Positions 1 through 12,900 of a DNA stretch of 64,000 nt are shown here, one piece after another. The notes below the pieces were generated by a model. The model was not told the DNA's origin and did not search any database. It saw nothing but the letters and a program-made list of their open reading frames with translations. The DNA lies in the NCBI RefSeq assembly GCF_000003815.2, contig NC_049995.1:4465237-4529236 (forward strand). Direction: 5' to 3'. How positions within the stretch are numbered: the stretch's first letter is position 1; each line of letters begins with the position of its first letter. A program made the position numbers and the translations under genes. Source of the stretch: Branchiostoma floridae. Taxonomy: Eukaryota > Chordata > Leptocardii > Amphioxiformes > Branchiostomatidae.

Positions 1-294
1 TTCGTAGTAGCTTTCTTCTCACTCTAGACCATGATTCGCTACTAGCCTGCTAGCCAACTGTGGTGTGTTATGGCTGGATAGTGTGGTCATCAATCATAGG
101 CTCTCCCCCTCTGATCAAGGGCCTTCGAGAGCCTTTCTACGGTTGTCCTGCCAGACCACAACACGATAGATATTTTTGAGATCGGGCTGGGGCATGGAAA
201 CCAGGCTAAAAAACATAACTTTGTTCCAGAAGGATAAACGAATAAGACCAACGCTTTGCATGAAGAATATTAATCACACAAATATAGAAGAGAC

Positions 295-3200
295 CTTGCG
301 TACCATTGGTGAGATATTGAGTTGTGTCGCTCTCATTCAGCCAATTCAACAGGGTGTCGTCTAGTCTGAAATTAAGAGAAAAAGCAATTTTACTTTTGCA
401 ATTTGTGATCGACTTTCCATTAGAAATATTCTTTATCTTATTATTCATGTCTCTTCTGTCTAGAAGGGAGCATTCTATTTCAATTGTGTTACCTGTTTTC
501 TTGTTTTATATTTTCTTCTGTTGGAGACCAAACCCCGAAGCCCAACGTAATGACATGTCCGCCTATCTCGAGATAATTGCGTTTCCCTACAATTTTTACA
601 GGAAGCGGGGTGGGGGTGGGGGCGGGGGGGGGGGGGGGGGGTCCGGCATAAAAAACTTGTTGGATTCCTTATTACAACTTTAATGAATCTGTTGCAAAAG
701 TTATATGCACCTTCGTGGTACTACACTTGAAGCTATGCAATGGATTCCATCTAACGTTAATATAAAAATCGCAGGCTATTTCTACTACAAAATGTGAAAC
801 AGAAACTCACCGAAAGATGTCGCCGATCTCCTTTTGTACGGCTGGAAATCTTAAAAAATCTATCCGTCGGCCGTAGCCGTAGAACAGCATCTTGCCGAGT
901 AACATGGGCACTTCTTTGTCGCAGTGTTTCGGGCAGGAGATGGCGGCAAGTTCGTCTGGCATGGAGTTTTCTTCATCCTCAACGATCAACAGTCCGGCAA
1001 GACCACTGGCTACCTGCAATCAATCAATCAATCAATGTATCAATAAAACAATGCATTGACATATTAGATTTAAGTACTTTCAACAAAGACTCATCCTCCT
1101 TCGCCCGGTCCCCAACGGCTGACTGCCTGTTGGGGCCCTGCTGTCTCGAGGCCCACCAGCGGTTACTGTGAGCGTCGCCACAAACCAGCTGTCAGCCAAT
1201 CAGAGAATGGGCCTTTCTTGGCCTTTCTGTTTTCGAAAGGGATCACGCAAAGGCCGCTGGGAAGCCATCAGCCAATCATGTCACCTCTTACATAGCTCCA
1301 TCCTCCTACGCCCGGTCCCCAACGGCTGACTGCCCATATAAGGGTAAGGTCATTAATATTTATAAGCAGGGCGGTCAGTAACTGATCTGAGTCCTCCAGA
1401 CAGCAGAGGTGACCACAAGGAGTTTCGACACGACTGTGGTCCCTCTGCGTTGGAGAATGCACAGACTGCAACAAATACTCCAACAAATGCCTCCGCACCT
1501 GAGGCGTTGCCAAAAAGTTTTACGGTCGTTATAGCATTCATGTCTACCTTTTAGTTGAATATTGTTGATTTCTTTCTAGAATCCCTTCTTGTGTGGACAA
1601 TTTCTCTGGCTATCGAGTCCCGTAGAAATAACTGATTAATTTGTCGCTGTGAACAGTCTGTTTGGGATTTAACGGAGACAAATAAAGGATGCTTCTGTTT
1701 CGCATAAAGCCTCTCAAAGCCTCTCTCCCAAAGCATGTCGCATAGACGGCAGGTGTACACGTGAGCTTAGTCTTAGTTAGGCAAAACACCAAGGTGCTCT
1801 CATATTCGTCGTACAATACTTCCTCAATATCAGATATCGATCTCTTCATATACGTGGATTTTATATATTTCGTTTTCAAATTTACCTAGAATTACTTTCC
1901 CATGGATTTTTAGATGCTTATATTTCTTATTCTCCATGTTATTTTGACATCAGGTAATACTCAGATATTCTTATGATTGTCAGCTGTTTCATGAGTTACA
2001 ATGTCCGTGCTCCAATTCAACCCACGGGCTAATATTATCGCAACATGTAAATGCCAATCCGATAAACCATTACTACATCATCCCAACATCCAACAGCCAA
2101 ACCGCCTGTCTGGATGTGCCCTGCTCTTTCAACCGTCACCCTTAGTTCCTGTGGACGCCCCCCCCCCCCCCCAACCAGCTGTCAGCCAATCAGAGAATAG
2201 CCTTTCAGTTTTCAAAAGGGGTCTTGCGTATATAAGGGTAAGCTCATCAATATTTATAAACAGGGCGGTCAGTAACTCAGAGTGACGGTTGAAATAGCAG
2301 GGTACATCCAGACAGCCGGTTTGGCTGCTGGATGTCCCTGCGTAGGAGGATGTACCACATGTACAAACCTGGAAGTACGTAGATCCGTGGTGGTGTGCGT
2401 GGTACCAGTAGGTCCCGGCAGGCTGACGCTCGTTCAGCTCATAGTGGTACTGATACTCACTCCCCGGGTTCACCTGCAGTATGGGACAACAACAAGAATC
2501 TTCATCCCATGGGAACAAGGGATGTAGGCTTGTCAAAGTTTCTACTGAGTAAATACCCGACGGACACATCGTCAGCCTAAGACTGTCCACAGTAATTGCA
2601 AATCTTGCTCCGATAAAATATCCTGCTTACCTATTCAAGTAAATACATGCAAACACATATATCACACGCACACAACACACACGCGCGCGCGTATACACAC
2701 ACAATTGAACAAAGACACACTGAATGACACTGGCATACACACGGCAGAGAGAGAGTAGGGTGGAGAGATAGACAGAGAGAGAGACAGAGAGAGAGAGAGG
2801 GAGAGAGAGAGAGAAAGAGAGAGGGGAGAGACAGAGAGAGAGAGAGGGGAGAGAGAGAGAGAGGGACAGAGAGAGAGGGGGAGGGAGAGAAAGAGAGAGA
2901 GAGAAAGAGAGAGAGAGCGAGCGACGGAGAGAGAGACAGAGAGAGAGGGAGAGAGAGAGAGAGACAGAGAGAGAGTGAGAGAGAGAGGGAGAGAGAGAGT
3001 GACGGAGAGAGAGGCAGAGAGAGAGGGAGAGAGAGAGAGTGAGAGACAGAGAGCGAGAGAGAGCGAGAGCGAGAGAGCGACGGAGAGAGAGAGAGAGAGA
3101 GAGAGAGATGGGAGGAGAGACAAAGTAATACCTTTATCAACACATTGTCCTGCGGCTCCCTGGGTGAGATATGTAGTCCATGCACGTGCAGGTTGGTGGT

Positions 3201-3896
3201 GTTCGGGTGGCGGAATGTGTTGGGGCTGCCCTCGGCTTGGTTCTCTCCAGGTCATTTTTCTTGTAGAGGACGTGGATGGATAATTAAGGAACGTTGTATA
3301 TAGCGTACTACAGTAGATGTGGATGTCAAAGTTAAAGTATGGATACCTCGGTCCCTGCTGTTATTGGGTTCAATTATGTCTGCCCCACCTACTACATGTA
3401 TACTAAAGCTTAGATTCCAGAATCCAGACTCTAACGTGTCCACCGAGAAACTTAACACTTATAACACATAAAAAAGGGTGAAAGGACTTTCAAGAACTGG
3501 TCATAACTATGCATTTACCTGGGTATTATTTCTTAGGATTTTTCGTTTGCATCTTCCTAAATTCCCTTTCATTCTGGTGTATTTGCTATCTATTTTGACC
3601 CTTCTTCCGGGCACATTGATACATGTCTCGCTTACATTTTTCAATGTCTCTATAATTCCTGTGTATTCCGATTCATGTTGTGTATTTAGCAGAACCCGTG
3701 TGTCCACCTACCAGGAGAACGTTGACCCTGTCGCCCGCCCTGACCCGTAGTGTAGGGGAGGGCCAACCTCCGTTATAGGTCCGCCTGGTGAGGGTCAACC
3801 ACTCCACCGTGACGTCAGACACATCCACCGTCAAGGTCATGTCAAGTTTACCATCTACTGAGGACGTTTCTTCCGGTGTGATGAAATCATCTCCAC
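295..3896 (-). CDS. Multicopper oxidase (laccase/hephaestin-like), five exons, 3' part off window
   Basis: Exons in coding order: 3896-3708, 3244-3132, 2473-2369, 1013-811, 365-295. All junctions have AG acceptors and GT donors and the phases agree (0 or split codons that rejoin cleanly). The first exon gives the start of a cupredoxin domain (TVEWLTLTRR, then RVRAGDRVNVLL). The second carries LHVHGLHISP and the third GTYWYHAHHHGSTYF; these match the first two of the four histidine-containing copper motifs of multicopper oxidases (HxHG and WYHxHxG), which bind the type 2/type 3 copper cluster. The fourth exon starts VASGLAGLLIVEDEE, normal sequence after that motif. The fifth (LDDTLLNWLNESDTTQYLTNGTQ) is phase-compatible. 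The C-terminal copper motifs lie beyond position 1. Such enzymes oxidise phenols or metal ions with reduction of oxygen to water, usually outside the cell. No signal peptide is seen in these exons, so at least one upstream exon is missing. The family call is firm; the subfamily is not. Confidence 0.86.
605..641. repeat. Poly-G tract (G-quadruplex-prone) in oxidase intron
   Basis: A run of almost pure G on the plus strand, interrupted by single T or C, within the intron between the oxidase exons at 811-1013 and 295-365. On the gene's own strand it is poly-C. A chance ORF translating it as polyglycine is spurious. Confidence 0.9.
1091..1400 (+). mobile_element. Diverged or composite copy of the CCAAT/TATA-bearing MITE
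   Basis: Shares the internal blocks of the elements at 2079-2352 and 48342-48604: CAGCTGTCAGCCAATCAGAG (near 1180-1204), ATATAAGGGTAAG (near 1336-1348) and TTTATAAGCAGGGCGGTCAG (near 1359-1378). Its left end is altered, and a block beginning CCGGTCCCCAACGGCTGACTGCC occurs twice as a direct repeat (near 1108 and 1312), so this is a rearranged or nested copy. The outer limits are approximate. It lies in an intron of the multicopper oxidase gene, antisense to it. Confidence 0.6.
2079..2352 (+). mobile_element. hAT-like MITE with promoter-like core (CCAAT and TATA boxes)
   Basis: A 274 bp element with long inverted ends: the left end reads CATCC..ACATCCAACAGCC and the right end is its complement, ending GGAGGATG. 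It is flanked by an 8 bp duplication, TACTACAT at 2071-2078 and TACCACAT at 2353-2360 (7 of 8 match), typical of hAT-type insertion. The core has a CCAAT box (2186-2190), a TATATAAG box (2229-2236) about 40 bp further on and a GGGCGG motif. It lies in the oxidase intron, ending 16 bp from an exon border, in opposite orientation to the gene. No coding capacity. Confidence 0.8.
2744..3109. repeat. GA/TC-rich microsatellite of about 370 bp
   Basis: Nearly pure purine on the plus strand, (GA)n with CAGA, GGGA and CGA interruptions. It lies in the oxidase intron between exons 3132-3244 and 2369-2473 and begins about 20 bp after the donor site, so the pre-mRNA carries a long pyrimidine tract there. 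ORFs reading it as Leu-Ser or Arg-Glu repeats are artefacts. Confidence 0.93.
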
Positions 3897-6745
3897 CTGA
3901 AGAAGTCATCATCATCGTCATTTCATGTTGTTGCTTGCCCCCCCCCCTCCTTTCAATAAGACGTTTCACAGTTTGAACTGGGCATGCGCAGGGTCAAAGG
4001 TGAATATGTTGTAACCTTGTAAACAGTTCTTGTCTTGACCATGCTTGATACGTGTCTAGGTTTGTTTCGTTTATGTCTTAGGAGCCTTCAACTAAGAAAT
4101 ATTGCATCTCTTTGCGCATGTGCAGTTTAACCCGCAAATCGGCTCATCAAAAGTTTCTTCTTGCTTGACACTGTTTTTACCAAAATAGAATATGCTCTTT
4201 TTGATGCTTTTCTTGAAAAATTGTATCTGCGAAAACGTAGTATGTACAAGGATCACATCTTGATTTATGTCTTAGAAAGAAAATAAGGAAGATAACGGAA
4301 TGTAAGAAAATGATACTAGTACTTATAATGACAATATGATGATAAATGAAAGGAACTACACTATTACCTACGGGTGTCAAAAGCATCTCTGCAATCTAAG
4401 CTAGGTAATTTGTTACAGTAACGTTACAATGTATAAAGAGACATTGCTACAATATTCAGTAACAGAACCATCCGTTTGTGTAAAAGTTTTGTTTACCTTT
4501 GAAAGGGCAGGGCGACGTGTTGCTACATTGCGCATGCGCCGACCCGCACGTGATCAGGCACAGGGCAAGGAACAATAAGGATGACGTCATCTGTTTTCTC
4601 CGACAAGAAATACATAAAATCTGTGTAATAGCATGTGGTTATGTTAAGAAAATTAAAACTAGTTCTTTAAGCAAACGAGTGTGCGTTTTACGAATTAGAA
4701 TAACATTTAAACATCACAAACTTTTAGCTACTTCAAAACAAATATGTTCCATTACGCTACAAACTGGGAATCTATTTGATGGAGTATCCGACTTTTACTG
4801 GCGTATTAAAACAATATCTTCATGTGTACTACACTAGTTGCCTGAAGACCATTAGCACTAATTAACTTAGACCATGTTTGACAGTAGAAACTGAACAGCG
4901 AGCAGATTATTATTGGACTGAGCAGAGCACTTCGATCAAATCCTTATAGCCTTTTACAGCTTACATGTATACGTATCTAGCTGATATTTTGTGAAAAACT
5001 CAACGAATCATATTGACCCCCAGCGGGGGTCTTAGAACCTCGTTGAAAATCGAAAAATGTTGAGATTTGTTCCAAAAATCTTGAGATTTTGTGGTAACTC
5101 TTGAAATGTTTTGACTTATTCTTGAGATTTTTCATGAGAATCTTGAGATCATTTTATTATGTGTCAAGATTCCTGGACAAGATATTTTCCAGGTGGTCAG
5201 ACAGTTCCAAAGCCATGACTCATTCTCAAAGAGACAAAAGGCTCCTGGGCGGTACCTTAAGCAGACTGTCGCAAGGGTCAGGAAGGTTACATGTGCACCA
5301 TGACGCACCTACGAGTATGTCAGACAAGCCGCTTCACACATCTCCGATATAATGAGAAACATTACAAAATAAAATCTACTTCAATCGTCCTGTCCGTTAG
5401 CTTTGACTTGATTACAAAACCGTGCTAAGGATAAACTTGGCGAGTTTTCAGCAGGATTGACCTGAAGGGTCTCAATAGCCATAAATCATAAGTTGTTTAG
5501 ACCCAGACTGACAGGTCACTGATTCAATTAGCTTACAATCGCGATGCAAAAGGAGCGCCGGTGTAAATTTTCTATAAACTATATACATGTACTACTACTA
5601 TAACGACTCAACCTCTGCATGGAGAGGAAGTGTGGCAGGCCTGGTCGACCCGGCCTGGCTTTTTAGAGGGTCCAGATTTCAAAATTTCCCCGGACCTCCG
5701 TTGCGACGCCTCGCGTCTTCGGTGTCGGACATGGTGAAAATATGTTGGGGGAGTCGCCCTCAAAGACTTACGCCGAAAGCCTTGTGTATCTTCAATAGAA
5801 ATTCCGTTAAACTTGACTTAGTCTCCCAACAAATTTGTCTGTAAAAATGCAGAAAATAGCGTTTCAGAGGGTCAAGATTTCAATTTTTCCGGGGAGCATG
5901 GTGCTCGATAGTCATACAAGTACGAAAAAGAAGCCCCCCACCCCCTCAAAAAACCCCAAATCCTGGCTACGGGCATGGTGTGGATTCGACTGGCCCGATC
6001 TGTGCCTGGCGCATGGCGCGGATAAGTAATATCCTCTTCAAGATCCGTCAATAGGGAGAAAGTTTGCCAGGCGGAGTTTGGCCAGTACAGGGTTATACAT
6101 TTGCCCGCGCACTTCCCGCGGACTTACTCTCCTGACCAATCATTTCCCATATTTTAGTATTTTTACCATATTCCACTACTCGTAACCCCCGTCAGAAAGC
6201 CTGGGGGCGGCTAGGCAAAAATTGGTGTCTGTGATTTGCGACGCGCGCGCGTGGTTACCCGATCCCATACGTGTCTTGTGATGCCAAGAAATAGTAGGTA
6301 CGGTAGGTAGGTATGGGGTTGTTTCGTGAACTGACTTGGTCTGGCAAAACCGTGGTTTGGCAATAAAAAGTTGAGTAGGTGTTTTGGTCGACGAGACCTC
6401 GACTACTGTTGGCACTGTCGTGGCCCAGACGAGGTAGAAGACATAGGTTTTGTGACAAAAAAAAATCAAATAAACTGCCTATTCACTAGTTTAGAACAAG
6501 TGCGATCATTATGACGGCAACTATGTCAGGCTTTGTTATTGGTGCCGTAATATTAACATTACCTCAATGTAAATCATATTTGTGGTCGGAATATTGGTAG
6601 TTTGTTTTGTGATCGTACCGGTGCTATTTTACGCTTCGGGGCCTCGAGGGACAGGCCGAAAGCATCACAGGAAAACAACAATAAGATTACCGTAATGGGC
6701 GCTTATATGATAGCAAGTCTATAATGTGAAAAAAAATGTTCTCAC

Positions 6746-6800
6746 CTTGTCCTACAGGGAAGACGTTACGTCTCACAAGCTTAAGGTTGTCTTGATTCAT
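6746..6800 (-). CDS. Possible first coding exon of the multicopper oxidase gene
   Basis: On the minus strand an ATG at 6800-6798 opens MNQDNLKLVRRNVFPVGQ and ends at a good donor (CAAG then gtgag) at 6745. The open frame also extends upstream of this ATG. The exon ends in phase 1, which fits the acceptor at 3897 that starts the first recognised oxidase exon. One fit in three is expected by chance, and the peptide has no signal sequence, so the link is weak. It could equally be an unrelated exon or a chance ORF. Confidence 0.22.
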
Positions 6801-7391
6801 CGGGCCCCCGACGATCGGATGGACACAATGGACTAACAGGTGTTCCCTCCTCACCAGAACTGCCTGCACGGGGCCGGTAACGTCTCTTTTTTTTATATTA
6901 GATCAGAAGAATTACGATCAAAATGGGTCTCTACCGAGACGTATCTCTCTCTAGTTGGCTCCGGCAAAAACTTTCTTTCTTATGTAAATCTATCAAGGTG
7001 CGCCGTCGGTGCATCCACTAAAGTAGTTGTAGTAGGTCAGAGACATTCAAAGGTAATGACCTGTATACATTGTATCATCGAATGTAATTAGGTATGTGTG
7101 ACGGTAGCCGGAGAAATTGCATCAGCCTTCGTGAAGGAGGTTTTCTCGATGACCCTGTCTTTTGGTCGATGGGAATCTCGCACCGCTTAAATCAAATTTT
7201 TTCTTATGCCCCTTCTTCTTGGTCAAAGCACTAAGGTGAAGTGTTTAGAACGAATAAGGTCCAACAGCACCAAAGACAACCGGAACCTGCATCAACCCAC
7301 GCCCCAGGCCGTCACGCACATCCGCTGTTAGAACAACGACTAATCAGAAATGTTATATTCAGTTCGTTGATTCCATAGGCCCTTTCATGGC

Positions 7392-7783
7392 AATCTCCAA
7401 GCAGATCTTCGTGGGCAAAATTGTGACGGTTTCTGACTGGTCCCCAGCATGTGATTGTTTAGCTCCGAACATTTATCTATACATTTACAATGGGTTTGCC
7501 AGTTTACCCGGACACCTTATCACTTTGTTGGTTTTTACCGACGGTTACAAGAAAGTGCTAATATATTTGGGGGGGGGGGGTATATATGAAAAGTGAGCTG
7601 TCGACATATATCAGAAGTATCTGCGTAGACAATGTGGTTCGTATCTACAAAGAAATAATTACTTCGTAAATCAGTTTTGGTGGAGAAATCTGTTCTTACA
7701 TCAATGGAAGCGAGGCAGCTTGTAGCAGAAACGGACAGCTAGGAAAACGCAAGGACTTTGCCTCCCAACATCTGCTTGGAGAT
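7392..7783. mobile_element. Old inverted-repeat element, ends ATCTCCAAGCAGAT
   Basis: The left end (7393) and right end (7783) are inverted copies beginning ATCTCCAAGCAGAT, with weaker similarity running inward for about 28 bp. The same terminal sequence bounds the element at 30062-30235, which suggests one family of non-autonomous DNA transposons. No clear target duplication is visible here and there is no coding sequence. Confidence 0.55.
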
Positions 7784-9956
7784 GAACCTCTACGGTGCAC
7801 CAGTGAGGATATCAGCTAATAAGTGACAAGATTAATGGCTCGTCCACTCCTTATTCTATCTATATCCAATGACAATGGCAAGCCTTTACACTTCATTACT
7901 TATAATTAACCCCCTTCTTTTCTCTGAGGCAATGTTTGAAACTCACCCAGGTTATCCAGTCTAACTACCTTCACCAAATGTTTGTCTGTGATCATATATT
8001 GGAGAAGTCGCGAATGGATCTTTATGTGACATTTAGTCAGCGGAAGGTCTTGACATATCAAAGAAATTATAAGATTCTGGATTCCTAGCTATGTGGCGAT
8101 TCCGAGCGAGCTCGCCGGAGTGAGTGAGTGTGAGTGTGGACCCCTAGCGACGTTTTATGGCACTGCAGCAGAACACCCTGGTTTGAAATCAGTTGTAAGA
8201 AGTGACAAAAGTACAAAAAGCAGTTTAAATTCTCTCAGGTTCCGACCTCGCATTGAAAAGGAGTCTGGGTTTGCCCAAGATTACTGTCTACATTGGCACA
8301 GTGGCACATGTCATAGACATTGGCACATATGACATATCGTTTAGTGCTAGCTTGGAGATAGTAACCTTTATGTACATGGCCATGTGAAACCCCCGTTTGC
8401 TATTTCCACTAGCGACCCAGGAGTGACTGAAATCTGGGCAGATCGCTCAAAGAATTTCGTACATTAAGAAATAACAACAAAGGGACACAAGGACAGAACT
8501 GTATACCGTGTGTAAGATGCAGGTTTAATATTTTATTTTAAAAATCATGCCCGAGGGCTATATACAGTCTCAAGAACTAAGAGAAGTAAATAGAGTGATA
8601 CATCATATAATAGAAGGGGCAGTTCTGAAATGAAATGAGTTTGCGAAATCAAACTACGCTATGCGAAATCACTACTATAAAGAGATCAGTTGCAAAAAAT
8701 GGCCTTTTTAATTTCATTCTAATGTCTTGTTTGCACTGAACAATATAGTATCGACTTGCGAGGTTGAGACTGTTGTGTAGCAAAATATAATTCCGAACGA
8801 GAATGCGTAACTATCTCATTCCCAAGATATTGACATTCTTGACGATCAGTGATTCACCGAAGTGCGGAAAGAAACCCAATGGCCGGAAAACGAGGTCTTC
8901 TCGGTGGTCAAATTTCATTTACTCAATCGATATTCCGGAAGTTACGTCAGGGAACAGCCGTTCCAATTCCTGACCTCACAGTGTAGGTCTCCTGAGAAAA
9001 CCACGCCCACCAACTGTCAATCAAATTACAAGACATTGCATCATCCAGCATTAACGCTCTGTGATTGGTCAGAGCTCTCGTCGGACCACTCCATAACCTC
9101 ACAGGAATGATTGCTTCAATTTAATGTTATGTCATCTCAATCTTTTTACAACTCGGTCAATATATTTCCCTTTGTATGACGTAAAATGAGAGTAAATTTA
9201 AAATTCTAAGTTTTTAGTACATCGTCAATGCTTCTTATTTGGTTATATTCCTGCTTTTAATGACAGACAATGATCCTCTGTTGCACAGAAGATTAGATTT
9301 CTTTGGGAGACATTCCTCCTGTTAAGAAATTTGAAACGTTCCCGCAGATGTCACTGGGCTTCGAGCGCAGGTCACGGAACACTCGTTATTAGTCTTGTTT
9401 GTGTGTTGTTTGGGGAGTGTGCATTACAGCGGGCGGTTAAAACTCCGCGACGATCTCCTGCCATTCATTGAGAAGACACTGCCGACTTTGAGGCACACGA
9501 AAGAGGTTAGTTCGTAACGTTACGTTTTTTTGTTCCTTTTCGTGTTACAACGCCCCCCTCCCCCATTTCCGCATGTATGACAGATCTAGTTCTCACGTGA
9601 CCGTGACGTCAGCGCGATCGCTCGTATGCTGCCGGTACTTGTCATTTGTGGGTGTGCCCCTCCCAATTTTTACCGCTTAGTATTCCACTGGCACTGTCAT
9701 CCTTACCAGAAGACGACACAATTTACCATTAGGAATATGTTTAGGTTATTTGGCAAATACATTTGTGTACAACAGTTTTTAATACATCGTTAATGTCGGA
9801 GGTGGGCCATGGTTGATTTATGTATGCCAACTGCCATGCATATTTGACTGTGTTCTCTTTGTCTTATCTTTGGATCATTTAATGTCGACAGCTGAAAAAC
9901 AGCCGGTCTAGACGTGATGAGATAAAGGCCAGAGACTTCTCCGCTAGTCACGAAAC

Positions 9957-12900
9957 ATGGAACCCCAGGGAACGTCCACTACGTCTACCGTGCGTGTGCA
10001 GAGCTCCGGCGGGCCTCCCCCCGTGGTCGCCCGAAGGAAGGGAATCAGCGACCCGCCGCCCTCCCCGATACGGAAGCGGATCAAGGCTGGAGAGGACAGA
10101 CTCAGAAGCCTGGAGGAAAGTGGGTTCCTCAGCGACCCCTCCCCTTTTCTAGATACGGAAATGGACGCAGAAGAAATGCCGGTAAGGTCTTCCTCATTAA
10201 GAATTCAATGTCATTATTATAAATCAATTTCATTCAATTAATGCAGCCCAACGTTATGGGCTTTTAATGGTTACTAGAAAAGTAGAGTTGGAAAAGAGAA
10301 CACAGAAAATTATGTTTAAATAATAAAGTATTTTAGTCTTAAACCCTTTATACAAATCAATATAAGGAGGTTGCTTTGTCAGCTTGTCCCACAAGTAAGC
10401 CATTAAAATAGGGCAAATATTCGAATTGGCTTACACCAGCATTTGCAAAACAAGTTGGATGCAGACATGCCTGCCCTAGCTGTTATTATGAATGTCTGGA
10501 GATGTGCACTATGAATTAGATTTGCTGTTTTAAGTATTATACCTTGTTTTTGGATGAAACATTGTAAAATGTTGTCTATCTAAACAAAAATGCTATTATC
10601 GTTGAAGAAGTTCATCAGTCACGTATGCATACAGTTACAACTATTTTCTTCAATGACTGTTTTGTAAAGGTACAGTACAAAATTTGGGAGGTATGTACTG
10701 TACCTTTACAAAACAGTCATTGATTGAAGATAATTGTTGTAACCAAAAATACTATAATCATATACGACATGGTCTTTGATTATTAGGACTTAAGTACTTT
10801 CCTTCAATTTGCAAGAACAATGACTTGAGATTATAGACATGAATATTTATCAAATAGTTCATAATTTGTCAAGCGTAGGGAATACAGACTTAGTTTGAAA
10901 ACAAAAGAAAAGTAGTTAATGAAGTTCTTACCAATTAGGAGGTGAAAAAGAGGACAAAAGCCACCCACTGTTGTGACAAGTGTCCTTAGAGACTAATACA
11001 TATGTCCATCATTCATAACAATAGCATTATTGCATAAGGGTGTTAACAACCCTTTGTTTAAGTGCTTTATTTTGGGCGGTGTCAGGCAAATTTGAATATT
11101 GTTGTTTCTGGCACTGCAAAGAAGCATACATTTCAACACTCTCAAAGCAGAGATTTGTCTCAGACTATTATTGACGTTTTCTTTAAGGCGTTTTTATCTG
11201 GCTTTGTATTTTGTATTGTTTTCTGAAACATTGTCTTGTGCCCAAACCTCTGTCGCCAAACGAAAGCATCAATGGCCTAAGACATCAAGAAAGCGGTAAA
11301 AAATTGAAAGCCAGGAAAAAAACGCCACAAAGACAAACAGAACAAAAGCAGCTAGGGCGGAAACTCTGCTTGGAGTCGTAGTGAAATCCTCTTGGCTTTT
11401 TGCCTCCATTTTCGCTCCATCCCTCTCCAAACAAGCTCTGCCTGATTCAACTGATAAGCAGAGGAACTTGGAACATTGCCAAAGAGTTGCATCATTCTAT
11501 GCCCTTGCTGGCACTATCATTACAAAATGGGTCACATATTCATGTATCTCTATCTGTTGTTTTTCTAACTTCTAGCCTGCTTAGCCAGGCACCAAATCTG
11601 TACTGAGAACTGGTTATGGTTTTACTAATGATATCCGATAAGGTGACACATAAAAGTCCAGCCTTTTCAAGTTCTGAAGTGTTTATCTGAGAAATCAAAA
11701 GTGGTTGCTAAGAACTGTTTCAGATTCTAGGAAGCTTAGCCAGAATTCTAGGTTGGATTTCAAGGCCATTTGCTTGTTTACAAAAGACCAATCAGTGCAC
11801 AACAAACGTTATTCATTTACCCATAGATTACTCTGTAAGATTGCGTGTAATGAAATTTTCATTTGGTATCAATCAATCGCTGTACATGTTATTCTTAGAA
11901 CTCTCTTATGGATTTTCGGAACTTGCTCAGATTTTTATATTCATATAGATATATGTACATGTATCATCATGTTTCCACAATTCAAGTATAACCCAATTTT
12001 TTTCTATGCACAAACACCTCATCAGGGGCTTGTTGTAGATAAATCTGTGGGGCTAAAATATAAAGTTATTAAAAAAACAAAACAAAATACAGCATGCCCC
12101 AACCTTGAAGTTGAAAAGTTTTTGTCAGCGATTTGCAAGATGTTGAAAAGTTTAAAAGTATGTACTTTAATCAAGAAAATTTGGTACGATTGAAAGATAT
12201 TTCTTTTTGTTTATTGACGTAAATAGTGTAGACTTAAAAAATATTATTCTCGATAAACTTTGATATCATGTTTCAATGTTATTTGTGGAAAATTGCTTTC
12301 CTTGGCATTACACATCCCTTTCTAAGCTTGTTTACAGGTTATATCAGTCGTGTATTTGTGAAAAGGTTGCCGATAATGGTTCGAGGAACTGGGCTAGAAT
12401 TCTACGAAGTCTTGTGCTTAACCACAAAGGTCATTTCCTTATTGACTAATGGCATAATGCCCAAATTAACATGTGTATATAAGTGAAAAAGAATGTTGTT
12501 TTTGTTCAGTAAATCTATGAACACTTAAACTAAATTGGAGAGAATGTTTTTTCTAGAAACTACCAGAGGTTGTTGGACAATTGTTTATCTTAATAAAATA
12601 CAACAACTATATCAAACAGGTTTTCAATGGTAAACTGAAAGGATTTGTTTGTAGTGCTTTGCAAACAAGATGTAATGTACAGTTGCTGTTGGTACTCAGA
12701 GACTTGTTTTGTTATTTGAAAAATGTAGAACTACAAGTTGTACAACAACAACAACAACGGGAGGATAAGTATACATGTTTTTGTTGTTTGTGAGTCATGA
12801 ACCCAACCATGCCAAATTCTGCTGTGCCATATGCCTACAAAGCTTGACAATGTGTTTTTTGCCAAAGGGCAATATACTACTAGTAGTATACTGGCCAAAG

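Larger units (their letters stand above)
3897..9956. other. Intergenic or upstream region with no recognised gene
   Basis: Apart from the possible exon at 6746-6800 and the inverted-repeat element at 7392-7783, I see no conserved coding sequence. ORFs here are short and match no family I know. GC-richer patches lie near 5600-6100 and 9340-9660; the latter may hold the promoter and 5' leader of the gene starting at 9957, and TCGACAG near 9891 could be a splice acceptor for a leader exon. Confidence 0.5.

Noticed and set aside
324-683. 119-codon ORF with a polyglycine run
   Set aside because: It reads through the poly-G tract and overlaps, on the opposite strand, a phase-consistent oxidase exon (295-365).
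2631-3255. ORFs of 184 and 197 codons full of Leu-Ser repeats (minus) and an Arg-Glu ORF (plus)
   Set aside because: They are translations of the GA/TC microsatellite. Only the short stretch at 3132-3244 within one of them is a real oxidase exon.
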